DNA of 64,000 nt from Symbiodinium natans (GCA_905221605.1 CAJNDS010002425.1:55001-119000), one strand, 5' to 3'. Counted from the first letter of the stretch, positions 9,427-19,381 are shown. Notes: generated by a model from the sequence alone, not told the origin. Numbers and translations: made by a program.

Positions 9427-10407
9427 GTCCTTTCTGGGGTCCTTCTTCTAAGGGTTTAGGGTTTAGGGTTTAGGGTGTAGGGTTTAGGGTTTAGGGTTTA
9501 GGGTTTAGGGTACTATATAGGGGACCCCAAAACTGACCCCCTATTTTTTGGAAATCCATAGTTCCGCTTTGATTCGTGTAGGTGACACTCTCTGAAACGA
9601 ACATGGGAACCCAAAGGAGGCCACACAACTCTGGTTCTCTTTGTTTTCGAAGATACCGAGTATCTCAGCCCTGAGATGTTAGATTGAGGGTTTAGGGTTT
9701 AGGGTTTAGGGGTTGGGGATTGAGGGCGACAGCTGAGGGGGCGGGGGGGGGGAGGGGGGGTCAGGGTGTTGCGGGGTTTTGAGGTCGTGGCTTCCTCCTG
9801 ACAATGAAACCCTGAGCTCTTTGGCTCTTTGAACACGAAACCCACTACACTCGGAATCAACCCCAGAAGCCCCTGAAAACACAAAAAGCCCTCACACCCT
9901 AAACCCCAAACCCTAAACCCTAAACCCCAAGCCCTAAACCCGAACCCCAAGCCCGAAACCCTAAACCCCAAGCCCTAAACCCTAGAACCTAAACCCCCCA
10001 AGATGAAGACCAAAGACCCCTAGTCCTCGCAGGTCTGCGGCCCATTGACTTAGACTGAAATGGGCCCGGAGCTCTGTTTAGGGTTTTGGGGTTTAGGGTT
10101 TCAGGTTTGGGGTTTAGGGTTTGGGGTTTAGGGTTTGGGGTTTGGGGTTCGGGTTTAGGGTATAGGGTCTAGGGTTTCGGGGTCAGGGTTTCAGGGTTTA
10201 AGGTACCCCCCCCCAACCGCAAGTCACGAGCCCAACGTCCATCACCGAACCCAGCGTTTCGGTTTTGTTCGGGTTTGGGGTTTGGGGTTTAGGGTTCAGG
10301 GTTCTAGTGCTTCGGGTTTAGGGTTCTATAGTGCTAACGGTAAAATTGTGGGTTCAGCAGACCTGTGAAACAAATTAGCTAAGCTGATAGAAGGGGCCTG
10401 GGATGAG

Positions 10408-10485
10408 TCGAGCTTCTGTTCGCAAATCCCGGACGTCCCCTTGCTTAGCCCGAAGGGGGAGGATGCTTGGGGGGCTGGCGATGAA
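10408..10485 (+). CDS. Candidate acidic exon
   Basis: GGGATGAG|TCG acceptor, 26 codons SSFCSQIPDVPLLSPKG, EDAWGAGDE, donor GATGAA|GTTGAT, phase 0. The frame remains open on both sides. Confidence 0.45.
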
Positions 10486-10530
10486 GTTGATCCCCTAAAC
10501 CCTTTTGCCTATAACCCTAAACCCTACAAG

Positions 10531-10617
10531 CCTTTTGTTCGGCATCATGGTCCTTAAGGCGTCTCCCAGGGATGACGTGGTGCCCTTCTGAGTTCTTGAG
10601 GGAGTGTGGGAATTACG
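10531..10617 (+). CDS. Candidate exon ending on GTTTAGGG
   Basis: CCCTACAAG| acceptor, 28 codons FCSASWSLRRLPGMTW, CPSEFLRECGNY, donor TACG|GTTTAGGG. Another frame gives MVLKASPRDDVVPF and a stop, so the frame is uncertain. Confidence 0.35.
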
Positions 10618-10811
10618 GTTTAGGGTTTAGGGTACGCATTGGGCTTAGGGTTTAATTAGGGTTTAGGGCCTAGGGCCTGGCGGGGGGACCTTATGATATT
10701 CCCCTAGACAGGCTTCAAGTAACTTGCCAGGAAACCAAATTCCCCAAGTTCCCCTTTTCCCCTTTATTCGAAGAAGGGTTCTACATCCTGCCACCCTATA
10801 TTTCTCACATA

Positions 10812-10914
10812 CATCGGGATGCTCCCCCTGTACTAGTAGTCCTTCATAAGGATTATAAGAGGGGGTACTATAATCCGGATCAAGGACTGTTTGTGTAAGG
10901 GGGACCATCCCAAC
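10812..10914. mobile_element. MITE-like element, family D (copy 1)
   Basis: Left end CGGGATGCTCCCCCTGTACT then AGTAGTCCTT; right end AAGGACTGTTTGTGTAAGGG then GGACCATCC. The ends are complementary over about 25-30 bp with imperfections, and the centre contains GTACTATAATCC. Seven copies in the window. Confidence 0.75.
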
Positions 10915-11191
10915 ACATACATGAAGACATGCGTGCATGTCGACAGCTTCTGTAATCCCTAAATAAACCCAGGTCGCCCCAAAATTGGAACCACTTATCC
11001 TTTAGACGGCCTCCTACAGTCCCTTGATTAGGTGCTGATGTCCCTGAAAGGTAAGCAACAGAAGAAGGGGTTAGGGTTTAGGGTTTAGGGTTTGGGGTTT
11101 TTGGGCACCCTAACCGAGTCCAGTGGTTGTGAGTAAGAGTGGCAGTAGTATAGGCCCTCAGCCCCCAAGCCTGAGCCCAGCTGTCCTGCAG

Positions 11192-11279
11192 GCAGGCCGT
11201 CCGCTAGCCTCGTGGGGGTTGAAGGCTGCTAGTGCCTGCTCACCGGGATCCCGAAAGAGGATTCGGGGAAGCTCCTCAG
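11192..11279 (+). CDS. Candidate exon, 29 codons
   Basis: CTGTCCTGCAG|GCA acceptor and CCTCAG|GTCCCT donor. AGRPLASWGLKAASACSPGS then RKRIRGSSS. Both splice sites are good and the basic/serine tail is coding-like. Confidence 0.5.
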
Positions 11280-11480
11280 GTCCCTGGACGTCAGGCGTCC
11301 CGCCTGTAGTGGCTGCTCGACCGCCCGAAGCCCTAAACCCGAAACCCTAAACCCTAAACCTTACACCCTCAACTTCATCCCTTTGTCCCCGTAATCCCTA
11401 GAATCCCAGAACAACCCAACCCCCCCCCCCCCCGGAGTTTGTGTCGTGCGTGTGCGTCCAAAGCGTTTCTGGGTTGCCAG

Positions 11481-11520
11481 GGAACCGAATCATCAAGCCA
11501 AGCCCGAAGGGATTTCTTGG
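11481..11520 (+). CDS. Candidate short exon
   Basis: GGTTGCCAG| acceptor, GTESSSQARRDFL, donor TTGG|GTGGTT. Thirteen codons only. Confidence 0.3.
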
Positions 11521-11890
11521 GTGGTTAGGCTAAACCCCTAAACCCTAAACCCTTACATAGGGTTGAGGGTTTAGGGTTTAGGGTTTAGGGTTCTTACATA
11601 GTCCCTAAAGGGATATAAAGGTGGCGCGCAAGTTATGCCCAGGGAGCCATGGGTTCTCTGTCACTGTAGGCGGAGCTGCACCCAAACTGCTAGCAGCTGC
11701 GTTAGCACGAGGTCATGGGGCTGTTGCTATGGGAGTTGATCTAAATTGTAGGCACTTTCTTGTAGTGTATAGGGAAGATATAGGATTTCTCGAAAGAGAT
11801 GTGTAGGGGTTCAGTGTTTAGGGCTTAGGTTCAGGGGGCTCAAACAACGCTTTGATTTCGCGGGCTCCCGCACATCTGAGCCCAGGTTTT

Positions 11891-11955
11891 ACTTGGAGGT
11901 TCATGGTTCTAAGTGGGGCTGCAGCTATACTTATACCCTTATGTAGGATACTTCT
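11891..11955. mobile_element. MITE-like element, family C (partial)
   Basis: Left end ACTTGGAGGTTCATGGTTCT followed by AGTATAC-like text and CTTATACCC, as in the full copies at 19.2 and 50.1 kb; the right end is replaced by CCCTAAA text. Confidence 0.55.
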
Positions 11956-12079
11956 CACCCTAATGATGCCCTAAACCCTAAACCTAAACCCTAAACCCTA
12001 TAAACCCTAGCTACCCTTAGACCCCAGAATGCCTTAACGACCACTATTTGGGTGCCACTCCACTCACTCAGTTTCACAG

Positions 12080-12134
12080 TCAGCCGGACGTGGGAAGGCG
12101 GACATCTGAGAAAGCCTAAGCTTAAGGAGTGGCG
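12080..12134 (+). CDS. Candidate exon
   Basis: AGTTTCACAG| acceptor, SRTWEGGHLRKPKLKEW, donor GGCG|GTTTGC. Ends 2 nt into a codon. Confidence 0.35.
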
Positions 12135-12202
12135 GTTTGCATCTTAGGGTTTAGGGTTTAGGGTTTAGGGTTTAGGGTTTAGGGTTTACAGTCAGATGTC
12201 AG

Positions 12203-12255
12203 GCGCTCAAGGGCTTGAGTCGGGCCAGCGCAGGACCTCTCGACCTGGGAACTGG
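12203..12255 (+). CDS. Candidate exon
   Basis: GATGTCAG| acceptor, AQGLESGQRRTSRPGNW, donor ACTGG|GTACCT. Its phase does not join directly to 12134, so one edge is off or they are not adjacent exons. Confidence 0.35.
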
Positions 12256-12519
12256 GTACCTCATGTCCCCCCCCCCTCCCATCTTAAGGTTTAGGGTTTA
12301 GGGTTTAGGGTTTAGGGTTTAGGGTATCCTTTTTTGCGGATAAGGGCTCAAGGTTCAGAATGTTTGGGGTTTGGGGCTTTGGGATTGTAGAGGAAGCCGA
12401 ATGTCCTATAGTTCCCTACCCAAATAGGCCCTTGGAAGATCTCATATTTTCCCTCGTGTTGGGCTCATGGGAGGATCCTTTCGAGAAAGGCTTAAAGGGC
12501 TATAAGCCGAAACCCCGAA

Positions 12520-12684
12520 CCCTGAACCCAGAACCCCAAACCCCAAACCCCAAACCCCAAACCCCAAACCCCAAACCCCAAACCCTAAACCCTAAACCCT
12601 AAACCCTAAACCCTAAACCCTAAACCCTAAACCCTAAACCCTAAACCCTAAACCCTAAACCCTAAACCCTAAACCCTAAACCCT
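12520..12684. repeat. CCCCAAA then CCCTAAA array
   Basis: Seven CCCCAAA units pass into about 15 CCCTAAA units. Homogeneous blocks of one variant next to another suggest local copying of units rather than independent mutation. Confidence 0.95.
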
Positions 12685-12695
12685 TTCCTGCTGAG

Positions 12696-12793
12696 GGAAC
12701 CTCTGCGCAATGGCCAAAGCCCTGCGGCTGTCAGGGAAGAAAGGATCGGACCAACAGGAAGGATCCTGCCTTACACCCGCACCTTGCCTTAAG
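12696..12793 (+). CDS. Candidate exon between opposed arrays
   Basis: TTTCCTGCTGAG|GGA acceptor, donor CTTAAG|GTTTAGGG. Two frames are open: GTSAQWPKPCGCQGRKDR... and EPLRNGQSPAAVREERIGP... I cannot choose between them from this exon alone. Confidence 0.4.
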
Positions 12794-13022
12794 GTTTAGG
12801 GTTTAGGGTTTAGGGTTTAGGGTTTAGGGTTTAGGGTTTAGGGTTTATAGGGTTTAGGTTTAAGAGGAGTTTATACCTATAGGGTACCTTAAGATAAGAA
12901 CCCGAAACCTGCTTTCTGTAGGTTACTTGAGAATCCCATAAAGGGGTTGTATAGTTGTATAATAAGAGCCTCCAAAAAGGGTGGGTTTTGGGAGTGGGTC
13001 GTTTGGGCTCAGAGACCATCAT

Positions 13023-13135
13023 CTACTATTTGCTTAAGAACCCCCCCGCCACCCGAAAAAATGAAAGCATATTTCTACCTGATAAAGGCAATACAGGGTT
13101 TGCTATGCTTTCGGGGTTCTTAAGCAACTAGTAGT
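13023..13135. mobile_element. MITE-like element, family E (copy 1)
   Basis: Left CTACTATTTGCTTAAGAACC, right GGGGTTCTTAAGCAACTAGT; terminal inverted repeat about 20 bp. The interior contains GATAAAGGCAATACAGGG, shared with 30.9 kb. Confidence 0.8.
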
Positions 13136-13283
13136 AATGTAGAAAGCTTTGGGATTCTTTCGAGCCGAACTCTGAACCCTAATGAGGTTGGCTCTCCAAC
13201 TCAAGGGGCCCCTAGGCCCCCAAAAAACCGTAAACCCTGGAAAAAGAAAAATACCCAAAACCCTAAACCTTGACATTCTCGAG

Positions 13284-13313
13284 GAAAAGCTAGCATCCGA
13301 CGATTTCTCAGGG
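13284..13313 (+). CDS. Candidate exon 1 of a tight two-exon pair
   Basis: ATTCTCGAG| acceptor, EKLASDDFSG (in frame upstream DILE), donor CAGGG|GTTCTT, phase 0. Joins in phase to 13361 across a 47-bp pyrimidine-rich intron. Confidence 0.45.
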
Positions 13314-13360
13314 GTTCTTCCTTCGTGTCCTTTGCGCTAGCATCTGCCGCGCCCCTGCAG

Positions 13361-13396
13361 CGTGCGAACGGAAAGTGGTGCATCATCGTCCCACAG
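13361..13396 (+). CDS. Candidate exon 2 of the pair
   Basis: GCGCCCCTGCAG| acceptor, RANGKWCIIVPQ, donor CCACAG|GTTCGG, phase 0 on both sides. The joined reading is EKLASDDFSG-RANGKWCIIVPQ. The 47-bp intron with its TCTTCCTTCGTGTCCTTT tract is unlike the long repeat-filled introns elsewhere. Confidence 0.45.
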
Positions 13397-13519
13397 GTTC
13401 GGTTGAGGTGTCTCCCTCTTTAGGGGTTTGGGGTTTATAGGGTTTAGGGGTTTAGGGGTTTGGGGTTTAGGGTACAGGGCTTGAGGTTTGCAAGGCTTAT
13501 GCATGGGGTTTATGAAGCC

Positions 13520-13672
13520 CACGGGTTCCCATACCACCCCCCTCTTTACTATCCCCCCCCAGGTTCACCCCTTAGATAAGCTTAACTAGGCTTAGTTCTC
13601 CCTAAATCTCCTTAATTATGGGGGAACCTAGGGGAGGCAGCACAGAGGGAGGTGGTAGGGGAACCCACGATA
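13520..13672. mobile_element. MITE-like element, family G (copy 1)
   Basis: Left CACGGGTTCCCATACCACCC, right GGTAGGGGAACCCACGATAA; inner complementary TTAGATAAGCTTAACTAGGC and TTAATTATGGGGGAACC. Same layout as 46.5 kb. Confidence 0.75.
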
Positions 13673-13778
13673 AGCCTTGGTGAGACGCCACGTGAGCCGC
13701 AAGCCCAGCAGTCCAACAGCGATGGCAGTGTCGCATTTCACGAGCCCAGATGTTTTTCGCAACCGTTTCGCATTTCAG

Positions 13779-14033
13779 GAGGCCAGACATCCAAAAGCAA
13801 GCAACAAATCATATGAGAGTTTCGAGGACGGCGATGGCGGCGACGCCCGCGCCAAGGCGAGAGCGCGATTCTCGTCCAAGATGCCAGAAAACTTCGGAAA
13901 ACCACGCGTGATCCACGGCCGAGGGCGCCGCTCGCTCCCATCGACCCACCCCCTCTTACTCTTGGCGTTGCAATTTTTAGTGTTGACACTGTTTGGGGAA
14001 ATACAATTGAATCCCGAAACCCACCACCTCTAG
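13779..14033 (+). CDS. Candidate long open exon
   Basis: CGCATTTCAG|GAG acceptor, then 84 codons to TAG. EARHPKASNKSYESFEDGDG then DARAKARARFSSKMPENFG. The end (LLLLALQFLVLTLFG) is hydrophobic, and a donor at CACGC|GTGATC (13907/8) may end the exon earlier. No family recognised. Confidence 0.45.
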   Translation, partial: EARHPKASNKSYESFEDGDGGDARAKARARFSSKMPENFGKPRVIHGRGRRSLPSTHPLLLLALQFLVLTLFGEIQLNPETHHL

Positions 14034-14133
14034 CGTGCCTAAACCCTAAGCCCTGAGCCCTGAGCCCTGAGCCCTGAGCCCTGAGCCCTGAGCCCTAAGC
14101 CCTAAGCCCTGGCCCTAAACGGTGGATCGGCAG

Positions 14134-14226
14134 CTGTCGGCTCCAGATTCTCTGGAGCGTGAGTCGCTCGCCATGCACAGCTGCGTCAGTTCTGAGCTGC
14201 ATATCTTGGAGGAAAGGGTCGTGCAG
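14134..14226 (+). CDS. Candidate exon, GC donor
   Basis: ATCGGCAG|CTG acceptor, 31 codons LSAPDSLERESLAMHSCVSS, ELHILEERVVQ, donor GTGCAG|GCTTTG, phase 0. Helical, strongly coding-like. Confidence 0.5.
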
Positions 14227-14511
14227 GCTTTGTTTATCGTCATATAAGTAGTGTAGTTATAAGTATGGATAGGACTGCCTCAAAATCAGGTTGACTTTTC
14301 AAGCTTGTTGAAATCCAACCAGTGAACCCTTGACCTTCAGGTGAGGGAAATGGCCGGGTTCTTCGGTATGAGTAGGAACAGACTTGAATTCCTAAGACCT
14401 AAACCCCAAACCCGAAACCACAAACTTTAAACCCTAAACCCCAAACCCCAAACCCCAAACCCTAAACCCTAAACCCTAAACTAGACCCTGAAGCCTATAA
14501 AGCCTTAGCAG

Positions 14512-14577
14512 ATTTGCCCAGCGCCGGCGCGATGGCGCCGACCCAGATCTGCACGATGCTGTCACGTGCCTCACCAG
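14512..14577 (+). CDS. Candidate exon, GC donor
   Basis: GCCTTAGCAG| acceptor, FAQRRRDGADPDLHDAVTCL, donor CACCAG|GCCACC. Confidence 0.4.
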
Positions 14578-14689
14578 GCCACCAAACATCTTTTGACTTG
14601 GGGGTTTGGGGTTTGGGGTTTAGGGTTTAGGGTTTAGGTTAATTTAGGGTTTAGGGTGTAGGGTTTGGGGTTCAGGGTTCAGGGTTTAG

Positions 14690-14797
14690 GTAGCCCAGTG
14701 GTGCCCTTCACTTTTTTTTTTAATGGGCTCCCTTCTGAAAAAATATCCAAACCCAAACAAGGGGTGGTTATCATAATATGTTTACTGGGCTACCAAG
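14690..14797. mobile_element. MITE-like element, family H (copy 3)
   Basis: Ends GGTAGCCCAGTGGTGCCC and GGTGG...TTTACTGGGCTACC are inverted copies of one another; T-rich interior with ATGGGCTCCCTTCTG. Confidence 0.7.
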
Positions 14798-15092
14798 TTG
14801 ATGAGGAGACGGGCGGGCTGGGGGCGGGGGGGGGGGGGGGGGTGGGCAGGCGTGGGGTAGGGTTTGGGGTTTAAAGGGTTTGTAGGGTTTGTGGTGTTTG
14901 TAGGGTTTATTAGGGTTTATAGGGTACAAGGATTTACATGGTTTATAGGGTTTATAGGGTTTGTCCTCAACAAAGCTACGGTCTTACACGCAAACAAGCT
15001 CTTGACAAGCCATGCTAAGGGAATAGAGTCACCTTGCATGGCTACATGCTACATGAACCCTAACTTGGCATCCTGTCCATCCTCGTGCGCAG

Positions 15093-15177
15093 GGGTTGCG
15101 ATAACAGCTGCTGAAGGATTCGAAGGTTTCCTTTGCCACAGCGTCCTCAATCCCCCGCAAGAAGTAGACATGAAAAG
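15093..15177 (+). CDS. Candidate exon ending on GTTTAGGG
   Basis: CTCGTGCGCAG| acceptor, 27 codons VAITAAEGFEGFLCHSVLN, PPQEVDMK, donor AAAAG|GTTTAGGG. The frame is also open upstream to about 14960 (NKATVLHANKLLTSHAK), so the exon may be longer. Confidence 0.48.
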
Positions 15178-15243
15178 GTTTAGGGCTTCGACCCTAAATG
15201 CTAAACCCTGAACCCTGAATCCAAGTTGCCTGCCTAGCCTCAG

Positions 15244-15323
15244 GCGCGCGGAAACTTTTCGGGGTTCGGGAATTCGCCAACCGTGGTGGAGGCCAGAAGA
15301 CTGCCGGAGCGGGAAAATTTGGG
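15244..15323 (+). CDS. Candidate exon between opposed arrays
   Basis: GCCTAGCCTCAG|GCG acceptor, 26 codons ARGNFSGFGNSPTVVEARR, LPERENL, donor TTTGGG|GTTTAGG. Confidence 0.48.
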
Positions 15324-15521
15324 GTTTAGGTGTTTTAGGGTTTAGGGTTTAGGGTTTAGGGCTTAAGGAGCCGGGTGGGAGGGTCGGTGATTGAGCTTCC
15401 AAGGGCATAGGGACTAGCTTGGCATTGTGAGGCTCGCTGGCGAGCTGTGATCTTGGGCTTCTGCCCTGGTAGGTTTGGAGCGTAGGCCCTTTTGGATATC
15501 TGATGTTTCCCCTTATGGGGG

Positions 15522-15640
15522 GTTTAGGAGGATCATGTTTAGGAGTGGTTTTTCCATTCTGGGGTTTAGGAGGATCATGTTTAGGAGGATCATGTTTAGG
15601 AGTTTTCCATTCTGGGGTTTAGGAGGATCATGTTTAGGAG
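15522..15640. repeat. Local repeat of TTTAGGAGGATCATG
   Basis: Four copies of TTTAGGAGGATCATGTTTAG around two copies of TTTTCCATTCTGGGG. A telomere-type unit (TTTAGG) fused to AGGATCATG and amplified. The same AGGATCATG word recurs at 57.5 kb. Confidence 0.85.
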
Positions 15641-15699
15641 TATTTTCAGAGGGGTTCAAAGGCCATTCTAGTAGTAGGTTCGGAGCATCGTCTTTGCAG

Positions 15700-15767
15700 G
15701 CTTCGGGTTCGCGCTTGAGTCCGCCATGCCGATAAACGCCTTCAAGGCCAATGAACCGAAAAAATGG
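15700..15767 (+). CDS. Candidate exon
   Basis: GTCTTTGCAG|G acceptor, 22 codons FGFALESAMPINAFKANEP, KKW, donor ATGG|GTTTTAGGG, phase 0. A good pyrimidine-type acceptor and a very protein-like peptide. Confidence 0.52.
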
Positions 15768-16034
15768 GTTTTAGGGCTTAGGGCTTAGGGTTTAGGGTCC
15801 AGGGTTTGGGGTTTAGTGTGTTGCAGTAGACCTTGCTTGTATTATGAGCTCTCTCACCAAGTAGGGCTGCTTCTGGGGATTCTGAGGCTGAATCGTCCAC
15901 CAAAACTACACACCATATAAGCCCCACAGGCCCTTTTGCCACCCATTTACGAAACCCGAAACCGTAGACCCTAAGCCCTAAACCCTAAGCCCTAAACCCT
16001 AAACCCCAAACCCCAAACCCTAAACCTTGAACCC

Positions 16035-16162
16035 TATAAACCCTAAACCCTTAACCCTTAACCCTCAACCCTTAACCCTTAACCCTTAACCCTTAACCCT
16101 TAACCCTTAACCCTTAACCCTTAACCCTTAACCCTAAACCCTAAACCCTAAACCCTAAACCC
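16035..16162. repeat. CCCTTAA array flanked by CCCTAAA
   Basis: Eleven or so identical CCCTTAA units between CCCTAAA units; a homogenised variant block. Confidence 0.95.
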
Positions 16163-16164
16163 AG

Positions 16165-16239
16165 GCCTGGCCGCGATGAAGAACATCCGCCCGCAGACAG
16201 GGCAGGAGGCGGCATCCTGGATCCAGTCGGCATCCCAAG
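16165..16239 (+). CDS. Candidate exon, GC donor
   Basis: AAACCCAG|G acceptor straight after the array, 24 codons LAAMKNIRPQTGQEAASW, IQSASQ, donor CCCAAG|GCTTTG. A second frame is also open. Confidence 0.42.
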
Positions 16240-16439
16240 GCTTTGGGTTTGAGGGTTTTTGATTTACGGGTTTAGGGTTTAGGGTTTAGGGTGTAGCGTT
16301 TGGGGTCTAGGGTTTATGGTTTATAGGGTTTGCCATGAGAGTGCGTCTAGACCCCCCGCATAAAGCGGAACGGGGGTCGACGCAGGAGCGCAAGTCCCAC
16401 CCTCCCAAATCACAAACCTTTGCCGGGTTTGGGGCTATT

Positions 16440-17060
16440 TACCCCCCAACCCCCCCCCCCCTAGCAAGGGGACCCCCCCCCCCCCCCCCTAGCAAGGGGA
16501 GCGCATTCTGAGATGCTTCTTCAGAACCGTCAAGCCAAACATTTTCTTGTCTCGGGGGGCAACGGAAATTCGGGCCTTGGCAACCCTGGTGGGGGCAACT
16601 GGCGGGGTCAATCCTGGCAGGGGCACTTCGGTAATGCCTGATCCTGAAAACATGCGGCAGTCCCAGCACCCCCAACAATACAACCATTTGATGCTCGGGC
16701 CTCGACGACGAAAGACCTTGCCTGTCAGGGGCAACACAAACACAACCATTTGATGCTCGGGCCTCCTTCACAGAGAAAAGGACAACGAAGGGGCTGTCGG
16801 GCGCAACCCTGCGGCCCCCTGGCGCGGGGAAACACGCTGACGGCTGCATGGGGTCAACCCTGACGAGCTGGCGGGGGCAACCCTGGCAGGGGGCAACCCT
16901 GGCGCGCACTGGCGGGGCAATCTGCCCGAAAGTGCTCGATTCCAGTTGTTTTATTTTAGTAAAGAACTCACATGGCAGACATGACTCCTTCATTTTTCAG
17001 ATTTCAGGCAGCCCAACAAGACCCTTACACGGAGGCACTTACGAGGTGGGGCATGCAGGG
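16440..17060. repeat. GC-rich degenerate repeat region
   Basis: Repeats of GGGGGCAACCCTGGC-like words (16570-16620, 16850-16920); a 24-bp direct repeat ACAACCATTTGATGCTCGGG-CCTC at 16680 and 16743; C tracts with a duplicated CTAGCAAGGGGA. A long open frame on the - strand here is most likely a by-product of the repeats. Confidence 0.6.
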
Positions 17061-17689
17061 CCTTGACGCCCTGGTGGGGATGCCCTGCTGGGGACGTCCC
17101 AAACCCTGAAATGTTAAGCCCCAACCCGACATGTCGTAGGATCAAGCGTCCTCGGTGGCAAAGGGCCCTGTGTCTAGGGCTATCATTATACAGATTGGGA
17201 GTGGCCTTTGCGATTGCCACGTGGACCTTCCTGCGGCTCGCCTTCCGGCCTTCGCCTACGGTCCGCAGGCGCCTTCCGGTCCGCCTGCTGCAACCGGCCC
17301 CTTGCTTGAAGTGGGGCCGGTCTTCAGTTTAGGGTGTAGGGTTTAGGATTGAAGAGTCTAAAGTCTACGGTTGAAGGAGTTTATAAGGGTTTATCCTATG
17401 GCGTGGAGACCTGCTTAGGGGGGTTAAGCTTAGGGGTCGAAGGGGACGTCGAAGGTTTAGGACATCGGGTTGAAGGGCTTAAGGGTTTAGGGTTTAAGGT
17501 ATTATTTAGGGACTCCTAGGACCCAGAATAGGCCCTCAGTTTAAGGCTTTAAGGGTTTAGGGTTGAGAGTGTAGGGTTGAAGGCCTTTAGGGTTTAGGGT
17601 TTGGGGTTCAAGGTTTGGGGGTTGATTTGGAGGAACATGGTTCGGGACATGGTTCGGGGGGGGGGGGGGTTTGGGGCTCTTCACTTTAG

Positions 17690-17763
17690 CCGACCCTATG
17701 ATCCCGACAAGACCAATCCTAAAACCCCACGCAATCGCGGCCATGGGCCTAGATCCAACGTTG
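17690..17763 (+). CDS. Candidate basic/proline exon
   Basis: TTCACTTTAG| acceptor, 24 codons RPYDPDKTNPKTPRNRGH, GPRSNV, donor GTTG|GTCAGG. Looks disordered. Confidence 0.42.
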
Positions 17764-17932
17764 GTCAGGGTTTTGGGTTCTGGGTTTAGAGTTTGAACTT
17801 GGGGTTTAGGATTCAGGGTTTCTCCAGCTGTTGCGTTGTTTGGGACATTCAGATTTGTCAGTGTTCAATTCTTCAAGGTTCGCAAAGCAACATCGAAAGT
17901 AGCTCCCAGATCGTTTGCCATGCACCTCTGCA

Positions 17933-17976
17933 AGAGAGAGAGAGAGAGAGACAGAGACAGAGAGAGAGAGAGAGAG
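17933..17976. repeat. (AG)n microsatellite
   Basis: Purine dinucleotide run following CTCTGCAAG. Confidence 0.95.
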
Positions 17977-18162
17977 AAGAAGACACACATAGACACAGAC
18001 TCCCGAAACTCTCAAAAAGCTTGAGCGTTGAAAGCCCTCGCACCCTTGAAAGGCCTGACGTCCCTGACGATCAAACAACACAAAAAAAGAAGACCTCCCA
18101 GATTTCCTAGGTTGCTGCCGCACCTAGTAAACTGCTCAAGCTTTCAGAAACCCCCAACTTCC

Positions 18163-18244
18163 AAACCCTCGGCCCTCAAATGGGTCTGGGAAAATGTGTT
18201 GTTGAAATCCCCAGACCCTCGGCCCTAAAGAGGGTCTGGGAAAA
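18163..18244. repeat. Duplicated hairpin unit
   Basis: Two copies of ACCCTCGGCCCT(C/A)AA-GGGTCTGGGAAAA. Each is self-complementary: CCAGACCCTC pairs with GAGGGTCTGG (18211-18239). Confidence 0.8.
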
Positions 18245-18366
18245 AATGCACGGTTTAGGGTTTCGGGTTTAGGGTCTATCTATAGGGCTTAGGGTTTATT
18301 GTTGGTTTTTGTCCTGCTCCCTCTAGCGATCCAAAGAGCGTGAAGGGCTGATAGTGGGGCTTCAAG

Positions 18367-18435
18367 TTCGCGCCCCGATTCCCGAAACGCGCCAGTGCTG
18401 CAATCGTTGCTCTGTCCTGCGTTGCATTCGACGCC
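18367..18435 (+). CDS. Candidate hydrophobic exon with consensus donor
   Basis: GGCTTCAAG|TTC acceptor, 23 codons FAPRFPKRASAAIVALSC, VAFDA, donor GACGCC|GTGAGT (textbook). Could be a transmembrane or signal segment. A Cys-rich alternative frame exists. Confidence 0.48.
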
Positions 18436-18773
18436 GTGAGTCCTCCATGTCTAGAGCTCTAGTCATATTTTCCCGCGGTTTAGGTTTCAGGGTTTAGGGT
18501 CCGACCCTCATACCTTGAACCCTTCAGGGTTTAGTCCCGCTACTTCTGGAGCAAGAGCCGCGGTTTTTTAAGTGTTCTTTCAAAGTGAGGCATCAACTAC
18601 TTTAATTTCATTTTTGATACAGTGTACAGCCAAAGCTTCAAGAATCCCTTAATCCTTCGAGTATTGGAGGGGGTTGGGATTTAGGGTGCAATTTTCTGTC
18701 CAAGGACTTAAGGTTCAAGGGCTCAGGGTTTAGGGTTTAGGGTTTAGGGTTTAGGGCTTCGGGCTCATTGTAG

Positions 18774-18821
18774 GGCATGCCCTGCGGAGCCATGAGCCAT
18801 GACTTCGGTTCGTCACGCAAG
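18774..18821 (+). CDS. Candidate exon, GC donor
   Basis: CATTGTAG| acceptor, GMPCGAMSHDFGSSRK, donor CGCAAG|GCGGGG, phase 0. The frame stays open (AGAEDYLEAF) up to the family D element. Confidence 0.38.
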
Positions 18822-18860
18822 GCGGGGGCTGAAGATTACCTAGAGGCATTCATATTAGGA

Positions 18861-18980
18861 TGTTTTTCGCTTATGCAAACAGTCCTTCAGCGTTTTTTTT
18901 GTTTTTTGGGGGGGAGGGGGGGGGGTTACTATAATCCGATTAAGGACTAAGGACTGTGTGTATGAGGGGGAACATCCCAA
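18861..18980. mobile_element. MITE-like element, family D (copy 2)
   Basis: Right end TAAGGACTGTGTGTATGAGG then GGGAACATCC; left end partly lost, retaining AACAGTCCTT. Centre GTTACTATAATCC. Confidence 0.6.
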
Positions 18981-19190
18981 CATGTATACCTTCCCATGTT
19001 TTTGGGGGGGAGGGTGGGGGGCAGGGGCAGGCTCAGTTCTCACAACATGTGGGCCCGTTTGGCAAGGGTTACGGTTTAGGGTCTAGGGTTCTAGGGGTCA
19101 TTAGGCCGAATGCTGGGGCCATGTTGGTACAGGGTAGCAGAAAGCAAAATTCGGAGACAGCACCGCCGCAAGGCCTTGCAGAGGCACGAT

Positions 19191-19320
19191 ACTTGGAGGT
19201 TCATGGGCACTTGTGACCCCAATTATAACTGTACTTATCAGGGCCCCCCCCCAAGTCCACTAAGCTGGTTACAAGTAGACGTATATTTGGGGTTAGAAGT
19301 ACCTATGAACCTCCAAGTAT
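19191..19320. mobile_element. MITE-like element, family C (copy 1)
   Basis: Left ACTTGGAGGTTCATGGGCAC, right GTACCTATGAACCTCCAAGT: about 20-bp terminal inverted repeat with few mismatches. Interior TAATTATAACTGTACTTATC and GGTTACAAGTAGAC. Confidence 0.88.
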
Positions 19321-19381
19321 AGGGCATCAAGGTATTCAGGGTTGAGGGCATGTAGGGTACCCGAAACCCTCAACCCTCCAG

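Noticed and set aside
9368-9440. tRNA-like T arm on the - strand (CCGGGTTCGATCCCGG)
   Set aside because: The T loop has 6 nt between perfect 6-bp arms instead of 7, and I cannot form acceptor, D and anticodon arms. The + strand reads as an exon with splice sites.
9699-9971. Frames reading GLGFRVWGLGFRV or LNPKPQTLNPKP
   Set aside because: These are the telomere-type heptamers translated; they occur wherever TTTAGGG/CCCTAAA is long and carry no coding meaning.
10001-10086. Exon after CCTCGCAG| (GTCTGCGG...)
   Set aside because: All three frames stop within 45 bp before the following TTTAGGG array.
16439-16993. 184-codon open frame on the - strand
   Set aside because: It overlaps G/C-rich degenerate repeats that keep several frames open; no splice signals or recognisable domain, and all other evidence is on the + strand.
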